Assembly: GCA_025361845.1 (NCBI GenBank)
Contig: JANYJL010000224.1
Location: 1 to 42,403 of the forward strand
Origin: Rhizobacter sp.
GTDB taxonomy: Bacteria; Pseudomonadota; Gammaproteobacteria; Burkholderiales; Burkholderiaceae_C
Length of the DNA: 42,403 nt
Direction of reading: 5' to 3'
In this document: piece after piece, positions 8,152 through 15,816 of the stretch
How the letters are laid out: each line of letters starts with the position of its first letter
Numbering within the stretch: position 1 is the stretch's first letter
The notes under the pieces: generated by a model
What the model was told of the DNA's origin: nothing
Databases searched by the model: none
Seen by the model: only the letters and a program-made list of their open reading frames with translations
Translations under genes and position numbers: made by a program

Positions 8152-8741
8152 TGAAGGCCGTGCTGGGGCGCGGGCTGGCCGCGCTGCTGTTGCTCTCGGC
8201 GCTCGCCTCTGCGGCCCAGCCGGTGTTGATCGCCGGGTTGATTCCGCTCTGGCGCCTTGCCATCGAAACCCTCGAACCGGACTTCCGGGTCGTCGACATG
8301 CGCGCAACGTCGACCGAGATCGAACTCCTCGTCACCCCCGCCCGCATCATCATCGTCGGCACCCGCGCGATCGTGCCCGAGGGGTCGGAGCAGGCGGCGG
8401 CATCCATGTCACGCGGCAACGTGTGGTTGCTGCTGACGGTCTTCCTCGTGACGCTGGTGGCTTGGCCTGTCGTGAACCCGATGCGACCCGCAGGCGCGTG
8501 GTCCCTGCGGCTGGCGCTCGGTCTGCCGGCGCTTGGCCTACTGCTGGCGCTCGATGCGCCGATCACGCTGCTCGGGCCTTTGCGATCGCTGATCACCGGC
8601 ATGGCTTCGGCGGAGGCCGACATCTGGGTCATCGGTGCGCGCTTTCTCCGCGGCGGTGGCCGCTACCTCGTGGCCATTGCGGGTGCAGCCCTGATCTGCC
8701 TGCTGAGCCCACCCTTCTTGCTGCGAAATGACACGCCATGA
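8151..8741 (+). CDS. Exosortase-associated small membrane protein of unknown function
   Basis: I do not recognise a family. The 196-residue product has an N-terminal hydrophobic segment, a short soluble loop of about 60 residues (DFRVVDMRATSTEIELLV), and about three further helices toward the C-terminus. This resembles proteins that follow small exosortases, but that is an impression only. The ATG overlaps the exosortase stop (TGATG), and its own stop overlaps the next start (ATGA), so it is translated with the cassette. A role as accessory or partner to the sortase is inferred purely from position. Confidence 0.7.
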   Translation: MKAVLGRGLAALLLLSALASAAQPVLIAGLIPLWRLAIETLEPDFRVVDMRATSTEIELLVTPARIIIVGTRAIVPEGSEQAAASMSRGNVWLLLTVFLVTLVAWPVVNPMRPAGAWSLRLALGLPALGLLLALDAPITLLGPLRSLITGMASAEADIWVIGARFLRGGGRYLVAIAGAALICLLSPPFLLRNDTP

Positions 8742-9706
8742 ACCGCCGACGCAGATCGATCTTCCTCGCCGGCAGCCTGGCCTCACTGGCCGTGGCCCGC
8801 CCCGCGCACGCGCTGATGGCCGGCGCCCTGCCCGACACCGCGGTCGCGCGCATCGACCCCAACACGCCGGCCTCTTCCTGGACCTCGGCGGTCGCGGTGA
8901 TCGCCAACGGCGGCACCTATTCGGGCGTGGTGGTCGCACCGCGCTACGTGCTGACGGCTGCGCACGTGCCCGGCGCGGCGCTGCCGGCGGCCGTGTCGGT
9001 GCAGGTGAATGCGCAGAGCACGCCGGTGGTGATTGCCGCGACGGCCATCACGATCTTTCCGGGCGCGAGCTTTCCGTACGACGACCTGGCCTTGATCACG
9101 CTGGCCACGCCGGTGCCCGACACGGTGGAGGTGTTGCCGATCTATCGGCAGGCCTTGACGGTGCGCCAGACCGTCACCCTCGTGGGCTACGGTTCATCAG
9201 GCAACGGCGACATCGGCCCCAGCGTGCCGAGCGTGGCCGGCGTGAAACGCAGCGGCCTGAACAGCATCGATGCCGTGCAGACGACGATCGACGCCTCGGG
9301 CCGCACGAGCCTGTTCTACCTGATGGACTTCGACGGCCCCACGGGCAACGGCGGCTTCGGTGCGGCCACCCTCGGCAATGCGCTGGAAACGGGCCTCGCC
9401 AGCGGTGACTCCGGCAGCCCGGCGTTTGCCACCATCGGTGGTCAGCGCTGGCTCATGGGCATCAACAACTTCACCGCAGCCTCACCCGGCAACACCACAA
9501 TTGATTTCAAGTTCGGCACCCTGGCCGGCGGCATGCTGCTGAGCGACCCACGTTTCATCGCCTGGCTGACGACGCAGACGCAGAACACACTCGGCCAATC
9601 GAGCGCGAGTGCCGGCGATGCGCCGCTGCCGGTGTGGGCGATGGCGGCGTTGGCGGCCGCGCTGGCCGGCAGTGCGGTGGCCCGCCGACGCGGCGCGCAG
9701 CCCTGA
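8738..9706 (+). CDS. Tat-exported trypsin-like serine protease 2 with C-terminal LPVWA sorting-like tail
   Basis: This 322-residue paralogue of the protease at 6778 shares LMAGA-PD after the signal and the GLASGDSGSPAF block. The N-terminal RRRRSIFLAG is a good twin-arginine signal. Triad residues are His76 (LTAAHV), Asp115 or Asp116 (YDDLALI) and Ser225 (SGDSGSP). The C-terminus differs from protease 1: DAPLPVWA at about 294-301, then a hydrophobic helix and an ARRRG basic tail. This tripartite form is that of an exosortase target, but with LPVWA in place of the PEP box. It is the last gene of the operon. Its likely role is a surface-processed protease; its substrate is unknown. Confidence 0.87.
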   Translation: MNRRRRSIFLAGSLASLAVARPAHALMAGALPDTAVARIDPNTPASSWTSAVAVIANGGTYSGVVVAPRYVLTAAHVPGAALPAAVSVQVNAQSTPVVIAATAITIFPGASFPYDDLALITLATPVPDTVEVLPIYRQALTVRQTVTLVGYGSSGNGDIGPSVPSVAGVKRSGLNSIDAVQTTIDASGRTSLFYLMDFDGPTGNGGFGAATLGNALETGLASGDSGSPAFATIGGQRWLMGINNFTAASPGNTTIDFKFGTLAGGMLLSDPRFIAWLTTQTQNTLGQSSASAGDAPLPVWAMAALAAALAGSAVARRRGAQP

Positions 9707-9741
9707 CCCCGCGGCCGCACCCGGTCAAGCAAACCAAGGCG

Positions 9742-10875
9742 TCACGGCCGCAGCGCGACGAGCTGCAGCACCATCGTCATCGCGCGCTCGTAGACCGCGT
9801 CGGGCGACATCCTGGAAGCTTCGGCGGGAGTAGCTGCGAAGGCTTGTGGCCAGGCGCTACGCAGGGCCGAAGCAGCGAGCAGCGTGGGCCGACCATCGAC
9901 ACCACGCAAGGCCATGCCGATGAGACGCCCTTCCCGGTCGAACACCGGCCCGCCATGCGGCCCGACGCTGGCGAGTTCAGAACCGAGGGCGTACACACTC
10001 GCCGTCCGCCACGAGCCGACGAAGCCAGTGTGCAGCAGCGGCCACATCGGCGTGACCAGTGCATCGGGACGCGCCGCGAATTCCACCGCCATCTGCGGGC
10101 TGCCTGGAAACGCATCGCGTTGAGCGACGGGAAACAGCGGCGTCGGATCATGCAGCGGTGAATCAAGCGCCAGTTCGGCCAGGCCCAACTCCGGCAGCAC
10201 ACGCGCGAGCCTTGCCGCGACGGTATGGCCTTGCGCGTCGCGCACCCAGAGTGACGAGTTGGGGGCGACGGCTTCGGCCGGTACCAGCGCCTGCTGGCCG
10301 CTCGGCAAGAGCAGGCCAGTGCTCATCACACGCGCCTGCGACGGCAGGGCGATGTCGGCATACGGTGCCTGGCGCGTGGCGCCTGCCAGCAGCCGTTCGT
10401 CGGGCGGCGCGGCAGGATCGCGCAAGCGTTCGGCCGTGGCGACCAGCAGCGGGTTGCCGGGCTGGCGTTGCATCGCGGCATCGAGCGTCTGCTGCGCCAA
10501 GGCGGTCTGACCGCCGATGTGCAGGAGCCACGAATACAAGCCCGCACCTTCGACCACATCGGCATGCGCGCCCGCCGCGTGGGCCGAGAAGGCCAGTGCG
10601 CGGCGGTACTCGCCCGCCTGCATCCAGCTGCGCACCAGGCCCCATTCGGCCACCGCGTCGTGGCGGAGTGCCGCGGCGCGTTCGTAGGCCCGCAGCGCAG
10701 CACCCGCATCGTTGGCACGCAGGGCCTGTTCGCCTTCTTCGACGAGACCGTGAAAGTCGCCGCCGGGGTCAGCGAAGGCGCTGCCGCTGACCGCAACGGA
10801 GAGTGCCAGCAGCAGCCGCGCTGCCGCGCCGGGCCAGCGTTTCACGCGCGGGCGATCACGGGTTGGCGAGAGCAC
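9742..10875 (-). CDS. TPR protein with degenerate trypsin-like domain (probable pseudoprotease)
   Basis: This exported 377-residue protein has a signal peptide ending near SAFADP, a TPR-like helical region (about 40-150) and a trypsin/HtrA-like fold (about 180-360). The fold is recognisable from LVPAEAV, RVLPELGLAELAL and GPHGGPVFDREGRLIGMAL. At the three triad positions the residues are Glu201 instead of His, Gly231 instead of Asp and His307 instead of Ser. Catalysis is therefore not expected, and a binding or scaffolding role is inferred. It follows the nucleotidase gene: ATG 10875 overlaps it by 20 bases, while GTG 10845 starts 10 bases beyond its end and would also keep the signal peptide. 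The start is uncertain. Confidence 0.78.
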   Translation of the reverse strand: MLSPTRDRPRVKRWPGAAARLLLALSVAVSGSAFADPGGDFHGLVEEGEQALRANDAGAALRAYERAAALRHDAVAEWGLVRSWMQAGEYRRALAFSAHAAGAHADVVEGAGLYSWLLHIGGQTALAQQTLDAAMQRQPGNPLLVATAERLRDPAAPPDERLLAGATRQAPYADIALPSQARVMSTGLLLPSGQQALVPAEAVAPNSSLWVRDAQGHTVAARLARVLPELGLAELALDSPLHDPTPLFPVAQRDAFPGSPQMAVEFAARPDALVTPMWPLLHTGFVGSWRTASVYALGSELASVGPHGGPVFDREGRLIGMALRGVDGRPTLLAASALRSAWPQAFAATPAEASRMSPDAVYERAMTMVLQLVALRP

Positions 10876-12775
10876 CGGTCGGGCAACCGGTCGTGGGCAC
10901 CGGCGCGTTCACACGTGCGATGCGCGGCGCGCCGAGCGAGGTCATCGCCACCGAGTTGTAGGCTGGGCTCGGCGTCTTGTAGTTGGCGAGGTAGGCGACC
11001 AGGGCATCGATGTCCTGCGCGCCGCCGAGCAGATTGGTACCGGCCAGGAAGGTGCTGAAACCGTCACCACCGGTCGACAGGAAGTTGTTGATCGTCACGC
11101 GGTAGGTCTTCAAGGGATCGGGCAGGTTGCCAGCCGCATCCACCAGGGTCTCGGTGCCGGCGCCGGTTGCGAGTGTGACATTGCGGATGCGTGCATCGCA
11201 GGCCTGGCTGCCGTCCCAGGTGTAGCGGAAGTTCGCGCTCGGAATCAGGATGCGCGTGGCCGTGGCGGCCTGGCCGCGGCAGCCGGCGAACTGCTGTTCG
11301 AGCGTGTCCTTGATGTTCTTCGCCGTCAGCGTGATCGTGACCAGGGCGTTGCCGAAAGGCTGCGTCGTGAAGGCTTCGCCGTAGGTGATGTTGCCGTCGC
11401 CCTCGCCGGCCGGGCTGGACGGGAAGGTGAAGCCAGGGCTGCGCACGCCGCCGCGGTTCATGAACGCGAACTGCGCGCCGCCAAAGGGCGCGGGGGCGGT
11501 GGCGGCCAACTGCGCATCGGCGATCAGGTCACCGGCCGGCATGTTGCACGCCGCGTCGAAGCTGTTGGCCTGCACGAGTGCCTGCGTGATGCTGCCGATC
11601 ACCGTGTTCGCGATCGGCGAGACCAGGTTGTTGTAGGCGGTGACGATGCCGGCCACCGCCGCACTCGGTGTCGTGGCCGGGTCCGTCCGGTCGACGACGC
11701 GGTTGGTGGCGGTGACGGCGACCACGTGGCGCGTGCTCGGGTCGAGTGTCAGATCGATGTCGCTCACCACGCGACCGAAGGCACCCGCCTGCGTGACCGG
11801 CACGAGCCGGCCCGCGGCGTTCGGCAGCTTGCAGTTGTAGGCCGTGTGCGTGTGGCCGCTGATGACCAGGTCCACCGCGTTGTCGAGCCGCGCGACGACT
11901 TCGGCGATGGCCGAGCCCGCGAGGTTGCCGGCACAGCCATTGATGTCGTTGCTGCCGCTCTGGAACCCGCCCTGGTGGACCAGCACGACGATGGACTCGA
12001 CCCCTTGCGCACGCAGGCGCGGCACCAGCGCGTTCACGGTGTCGGCTTCGTCCCTGAACTCCAGGCCCGCCACGCCGGTGGGCGTGACGATGGTCGGCGT
12101 GTCGCGCAGGGTCATGCCGATGAAGGCGACCTTCACGCCGTTGAAGGCCTTGATGCCATAGGGCGGCAACAGCGTCTTGCCGGTGGCGGTGGAGAACACG
12201 TTGGCCGAGAGCCACTTGAACTTGCCGCCTTCGAACGGCGTGGGGGTGCCGACACTGGCGCCCTTGCAGCTGTTGGGGTCGGTGGCGCCGCCGCTCAGCG
12301 TCGCGCAACCGCCTCGTTGCAAGCGCAGCAATTCGGCCGAGCCCTTGTCGAATTCATGGTTGCCGACGGCGTTGAATTCGAGGCCCAGGCGGTTCATCAC
12401 CTCGACCGTGGGCTCGTCGTGGAACAGCGCCGAGACCAGCGGCGAGGCGCCGATGAAGTCGCCCGCACCGACCACGGCGTTGAGCGGGTTCTGCGCCTTC
12501 AGCCGCGCCACGAAGCCGGCGAGGTAGTCGGCACCACCGGCGGCTACTGCCGAGGCGGCCGGTGCGGTCGGGGTCGCCGCGCTGTTGCCGGTGCCTTGCG
12601 TGGTCGCGTTGAAATTCCCGGGCGACAGCAAGGTGCCGTGGAAATCGTTGAAGCCGATGATCTTCACGTTGAAGGTCGGTGCAGCCTGCGCATGGGCTTG
12701 CGGCATCGCGAAAGCAGCGGCGGCACAAGCCACCGTCGTGGCAAGCGCGATGGCGAGGTCGTGGCGTTTGAACAT
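10856..12775 (-). CDS. Secreted 5'-nucleotidase / bifunctional metallophosphatase
   Basis: This periplasmic or extracellular enzyme of 639 residues hydrolyses nucleotides to nucleosides and phosphate. It has a signal peptide ending AHAQA near residue 30, then a calcineurin-like metallophosphatase domain. The metal-binding motifs are NDFHG (43-47), GAGDFIG, GNHEFD and SGHTHT. A C-terminal 5'-nucleotidase domain carries NRGGVRSPG and FLSTGGDGF. No lipobox, PEP-CTERM or anchor is seen, so the mature protein is probably soluble. It lies 42 bases after a PEP-CTERM gene and overlaps the TPR/pseudoprotease gene, suggesting one transcript. Recovery of phosphate or nucleosides from extracellular nucleotides is a reasonable inference. 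Confidence 0.9.
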   Translation of the reverse strand: MFKRHDLAIALATTVACAAAAFAMPQAHAQAAPTFNVKIIGFNDFHGTLLSPGNFNATTQGTGNSAATPTAPAASAVAAGGADYLAGFVARLKAQNPLNAVVGAGDFIGASPLVSALFHDEPTVEVMNRLGLEFNAVGNHEFDKGSAELLRLQRGGCATLSGGATDPNSCKGASVGTPTPFEGGKFKWLSANVFSTATGKTLLPPYGIKAFNGVKVAFIGMTLRDTPTIVTPTGVAGLEFRDEADTVNALVPRLRAQGVESIVVLVHQGGFQSGSNDINGCAGNLAGSAIAEVVARLDNAVDLVISGHTHTAYNCKLPNAAGRLVPVTQAGAFGRVVSDIDLTLDPSTRHVVAVTATNRVVDRTDPATTPSAAVAGIVTAYNNLVSPIANTVIGSITQALVQANSFDAACNMPAGDLIADAQLAATAPAPFGGAQFAFMNRGGVRSPGFTFPSSPAGEGDGNITYGEAFTTQPFGNALVTITLTAKNIKDTLEQQFAGCRGQAATATRILIPSANFRYTWDGSQACDARIRNVTLATGAGTETLVDAAGNLPDPLKTYRVTINNFLSTGGDGFSTFLAGTNLLGGAQDIDALVAYLANYKTPSPAYNSVAMTSLGAPRIARVNAPVPTTGCPTGALANP

Positions 12776-12817
12776 GGTGGACTCCTCGGGGTTGGCGCGG
12801 CGGCGGACCGTGCAGGC

Positions 12818-13396
12818 TCAGGTGCGGCGGCGTGCAGTGACGCCGAGGACAGCCAGGCCGGCGAGCAACAGCACCCAGGTGCCGGGCTCGGGCACGGCGG
12901 CCAGCATCACTGCACCGATCGTCGCGTTGAGCGGTGCACCGGCGTTGGTCACGCTTTGCGCGAGCACGCCGGTCACGGTGTAGGTGCCCGGTGCAGTCAG
13001 CAACCAGCCGCCGCGGCTGAAGCTCGGGTCAGCCCAGGCGGTGTCGAAATTGGTCACAGCCGTTTGCGTTCGCGAATACGCCGCCACAGGCACGGCGCTG
13101 GTGAGTTGCGAAACGCCGTTCACGCTGACGTTGAAGGTGTCGCCGGCAAAGCCGGCATCGAGCACGCGCAATTCGACGGGTGCCGCCACGGTGAAGGTGA
13201 AGGACAACATCGAGCCGTCGCTGTAGTCGATCCATTCGACACCACCCGACAGCGCCTGCACATCGTCCACATCGAACTCATGCCACTGGCCGTCCACGGC
13301 CAACGGGGTGATGGTGGCGTGCGCCATGCCGGCAGTGCACAGCGCCAGGGCGACGGCCGCACGGGCGGCAAGCGGGTTCAGTTTCAGCAGGTTCAT
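12818..13396 (-). CDS. PEP-CTERM sorting domain protein
   Basis: This small exported protein of 192 residues starts at ATG 13396, preceded by a good GAGGAG ribosome binding site. It has a signal peptide ending MAHA, and a beta-rich body of about 140 residues with no enzyme motif (FDVDDVQALSGG, SFTFTVAAPVELRVLD), of the kind often seen in exosortase targets. The C-terminal signal is VPEPGTW followed by a hydrophobic helix and a TARRRT tail, starting near residue 168. It is the first gene of the minus-strand group with the 5'-nucleotidase. XrtB is the likely sortase. The biological function is unknown. Confidence 0.88.
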   Translation of the reverse strand: MNLLKLNPLAARAAVALALCTAGMAHATITPLAVDGQWHEFDVDDVQALSGGVEWIDYSDGSMLSFTFTVAAPVELRVLDAGFAGDTFNVSVNGVSQLTSAVPVAAYSRTQTAVTNFDTAWADPSFSRGGWLLTAPGTYTVTGVLAQSVTNAGAPLNATIGAVMLAAVPEPGTWVLLLAGLAVLGVTARRRT

Positions 13397-13703
13397 GGCA
13401 ACTCCTCGACGACCGGCACCAACACGATGCATGGAGGTGACTGTCGGGTCCGCATCGAGCTGCGTCTATCCCGGCGGCATGACAAGGCCGAAGGGCATGT
13501 AGTCCGGATGGCGCGGATGCGAGTGGCGACGCATCACACCGATCCAGACCGGAACGCGTCACACGGCTTTCATCATGGTCGGTTCCACTGGAACATCCAC
13601 CCACACTGGCCGGACGACGCTGCGATGCGCGGGCCCACGCACCATGCGCACGCCATCGCGGGCCCAGGTTCTTCCCACAACATCCGGCAGTTCAAGCGCT
13701 GAA
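13397..13703. other. Divergent gene-free region between PEP-CTERM gene and double glycosyltransferase
   Basis: These 307 bases separate divergent genes and should contain both promoters. The plus frame is open back to an ATG at 13575, but its codons give a Thr/Ser/Arg-rich string unlike protein, so I leave it non-coding. I see no clear sigma-70 or sigma-54 boxes, repeats or RNA genes here. Confidence 0.5.
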
Positions 13704-15806
13704 ATGACCCTCGTCGATGCCTGGTACGCCCAGGCCCTGCAAGCCTTCGGCGCACGCGGGTTGGATGAGGCCATCGCTGACCGCTGCTCCGCGCACTGGG
13801 TGCGGTGGAGCCAGCGGCTGCCACTGCTGCGAGGCATGCTCTGGTTCCTCGTGTCGCGCCACGCCGAGCGCATCGTGTGCCCCTTCTCTGCCCGCGGCCT
13901 GCCGACCTTGCTGGTCCTGCACCGGCTGTTTTCAGCGCGCCCGCCGCGGCTCTATCTGGTGGAGTTCCTGCGTGGCGAGCCGAACGGAACAGTCGCACGC
14001 ATCAAGGAAGCCGTGCACGTGTGGCTGTTCGCGAACCTGCTGCCGCGCGTGCTGGTGGGTGCGCAAGTGATGACGCCGTGGGAAGTGCAGGCCTACGCGC
14101 GCAAGTACCGTCTGCCGCTGGAGCGCTTCACCTTCATTGCCTTTCCGATGGTGCGCACATCGAGCCAGGCCTTGCCCGCGCCGGCCTGCGTGCCGCGCCA
14201 TGTGCTTTCCTCAGGGCGTGCCGCCTGCGACTGGCCCACGCTCATCAATGCCGCGCGCGGTGCCACCTGGCCGCTGACGATCGTGTGTTCGGCCGAAGAC
14301 CGCGCGGAGGTCGATGCGCTGAACCACGACGGCCGCGCCACGGTGCTGAGTGAAATCACGCATGAAGAACACCAACGCCTGCTCGACAGCGCCGAGGTGT
14401 ATGCCCTGGTCTTGCGCGAGCAGCGCGCCAGCTCCGGCCAGGTGCGCCTGGCCCGCGCCATCGAGGCCGGCGTGCCGGTCGTGGCGACGCGGGTGCAGGG
14501 GCTCGAAGGCTATGTGGACGCGGGCACCACGGCGCTCGCGGTGACGGTGGGCGACGCGGCCGCATTGCGGGCGGCGATCGACCGTCTGTTGCTGGACGCG
14601 GCGCTGCGCGACGGCTTGCGGCGCAAGGCGCATGCGGCCATGCAAACCCGCTCGCTCGAGGCCTATGTGGACCGCATACGCGCCTTCGTGTTCGACACGC
14701 GGGAGCGCGGCCTTCGCGTGGCCTTCTGCGGCCCCATCGGGGCCGTCGGCAAACCGGCCGGCGGTGGCTACGAGTCGGCCAACCGGCGCAACTGCGACGC
14801 GCTGCTGCGGCGCAGTGTGACCGTGACCGAACTGCCCTACCCGAAAGTCACGACGCAGCCTGCTGCGAAGTTGCTGCGCTACGGCGCGAGCTTCCTGCGA
14901 ACTGCGGCCTTTCTGATCGCACGGCGCAAACACTACGACCTGCTGCACCTCACGCCCTTGAACATGCACTTCGCGCTGGCCGAATCCTGGCTGGTCGCGT
15001 GTGCGCGGTGGGTGGGCAAGCCGGTGCTGCTGGACATCCACGCCGGCAGCTTCGTGCGCCACTACGAAGGCGGCAGCGTGCTGTACCGCGGCACCATCGA
15101 CCGCACGCTGCGCCTGGCGAGCCAGGTCGCGGTCGAGGGTCAGGCCTACATCCCCTTCGTGCGCGAGCGAAGCCCGGCACCGGTGCTGCACTTTCCGAAC
15201 TATGTCGATGGCCCCGCACTGCGGCAGACACCGGCGGTGCGTTCTCTCGACCGCAACACCCCGGTGCGCCTGATCTACTTCGGGCGCCTCGTTGCAGAGA
15301 AAGGCATCGAGACGGCCTTGTCCACCTTGGTCGTGCTGCTGGCCCGCGGCCACGCAGTCGAACTGGAGCTGATCGGCGACGGGCCCGCGGCCTTCGTCGC
15401 CGAACTGCGCCAACGCCACATGAAGCTGCCCGTCACTTGGAGCACTGCTTTGCCGGTGGAGGCGATCTTGCAGCGTGCCGCATCGGCGCATTTCTTCATC
15501 TTCGCGTCACGCCACGATGGCGAGGGCCACTCCAACGCCTTGAACGAAGCCATGTCGCTCGGGCTCGTGCCGGTGTGCAGCGACCAGGGCTTCACCCGCA
15601 GCGTGGTCGGTGATGCCGGTGTGGTGCTGCCGGTGGCGGCACAGGCTTCGGACTACGCCGCGGTCATCGAGGACATCCTGCTGACCGACAGCTGGGTCAC
15701 GCTGTCTCAGCGCGCCCGCCAGCGGGTGCGCGCGCTCTACAGCGAAGAGGCCACACTGCCGCCCTTGATCGACACGTACCGACGCATGTTGGCCGACCGG
15801 CGATAG
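13704..15806 (+). CDS. Double-domain glycosyltransferase (two GT4-like units)
   Basis: This 700-residue cytoplasmic protein carries two glycosyltransferase-like units. The N-terminal half (about 1-345) contains an ASSGQVRLARAIEAGVPVVATRVQGLEGYV region, the nucleotide-sugar-binding C-lobe of GT-B enzymes. The C-terminal half (about 350-700) is a fuller GT4 enzyme with GPIGAVGKPAGGGYESANRR, LIYFGRLVAEKGIETAL, GEGHSNALNEAMSLGLVPV and a donor-binding E-x7-E-like stretch. The halves could add two consecutive sugars. ATG 13704 (MTLVDAWYAQ) was chosen because upstream codons do not resemble protein; its ribosome binding site is weak. It stands alone on the plus strand, converging on asnB with 10 bases between. 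Confidence 0.82.
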   Translation: MTLVDAWYAQALQAFGARGLDEAIADRCSAHWVRWSQRLPLLRGMLWFLVSRHAERIVCPFSARGLPTLLVLHRLFSARPPRLYLVEFLRGEPNGTVARIKEAVHVWLFANLLPRVLVGAQVMTPWEVQAYARKYRLPLERFTFIAFPMVRTSSQALPAPACVPRHVLSSGRAACDWPTLINAARGATWPLTIVCSAEDRAEVDALNHDGRATVLSEITHEEHQRLLDSAEVYALVLREQRASSGQVRLARAIEAGVPVVATRVQGLEGYVDAGTTALAVTVGDAAALRAAIDRLLLDAALRDGLRRKAHAAMQTRSLEAYVDRIRAFVFDTRERGLRVAFCGPIGAVGKPAGGGYESANRRNCDALLRRSVTVTELPYPKVTTQPAAKLLRYGASFLRTAAFLIARRKHYDLLHLTPLNMHFALAESWLVACARWVGKPVLLDIHAGSFVRHYEGGSVLYRGTIDRTLRLASQVAVEGQAYIPFVRERSPAPVLHFPNYVDGPALRQTPAVRSLDRNTPVRLIYFGRLVAEKGIETALSTLVVLLARGHAVELELIGDGPAAFVAELRQRHMKLPVTWSTALPVEAILQRAASAHFFIFASRHDGEGHSNALNEAMSLGLVPVCSDQGFTRSVVGDAGVVLPVAAQASDYAAVIEDILLTDSWVTLSQRARQRVRALYSEEATLPPLIDTYRRMLADRR

Positions 15807-15816
15807 CCCCGCCAGC

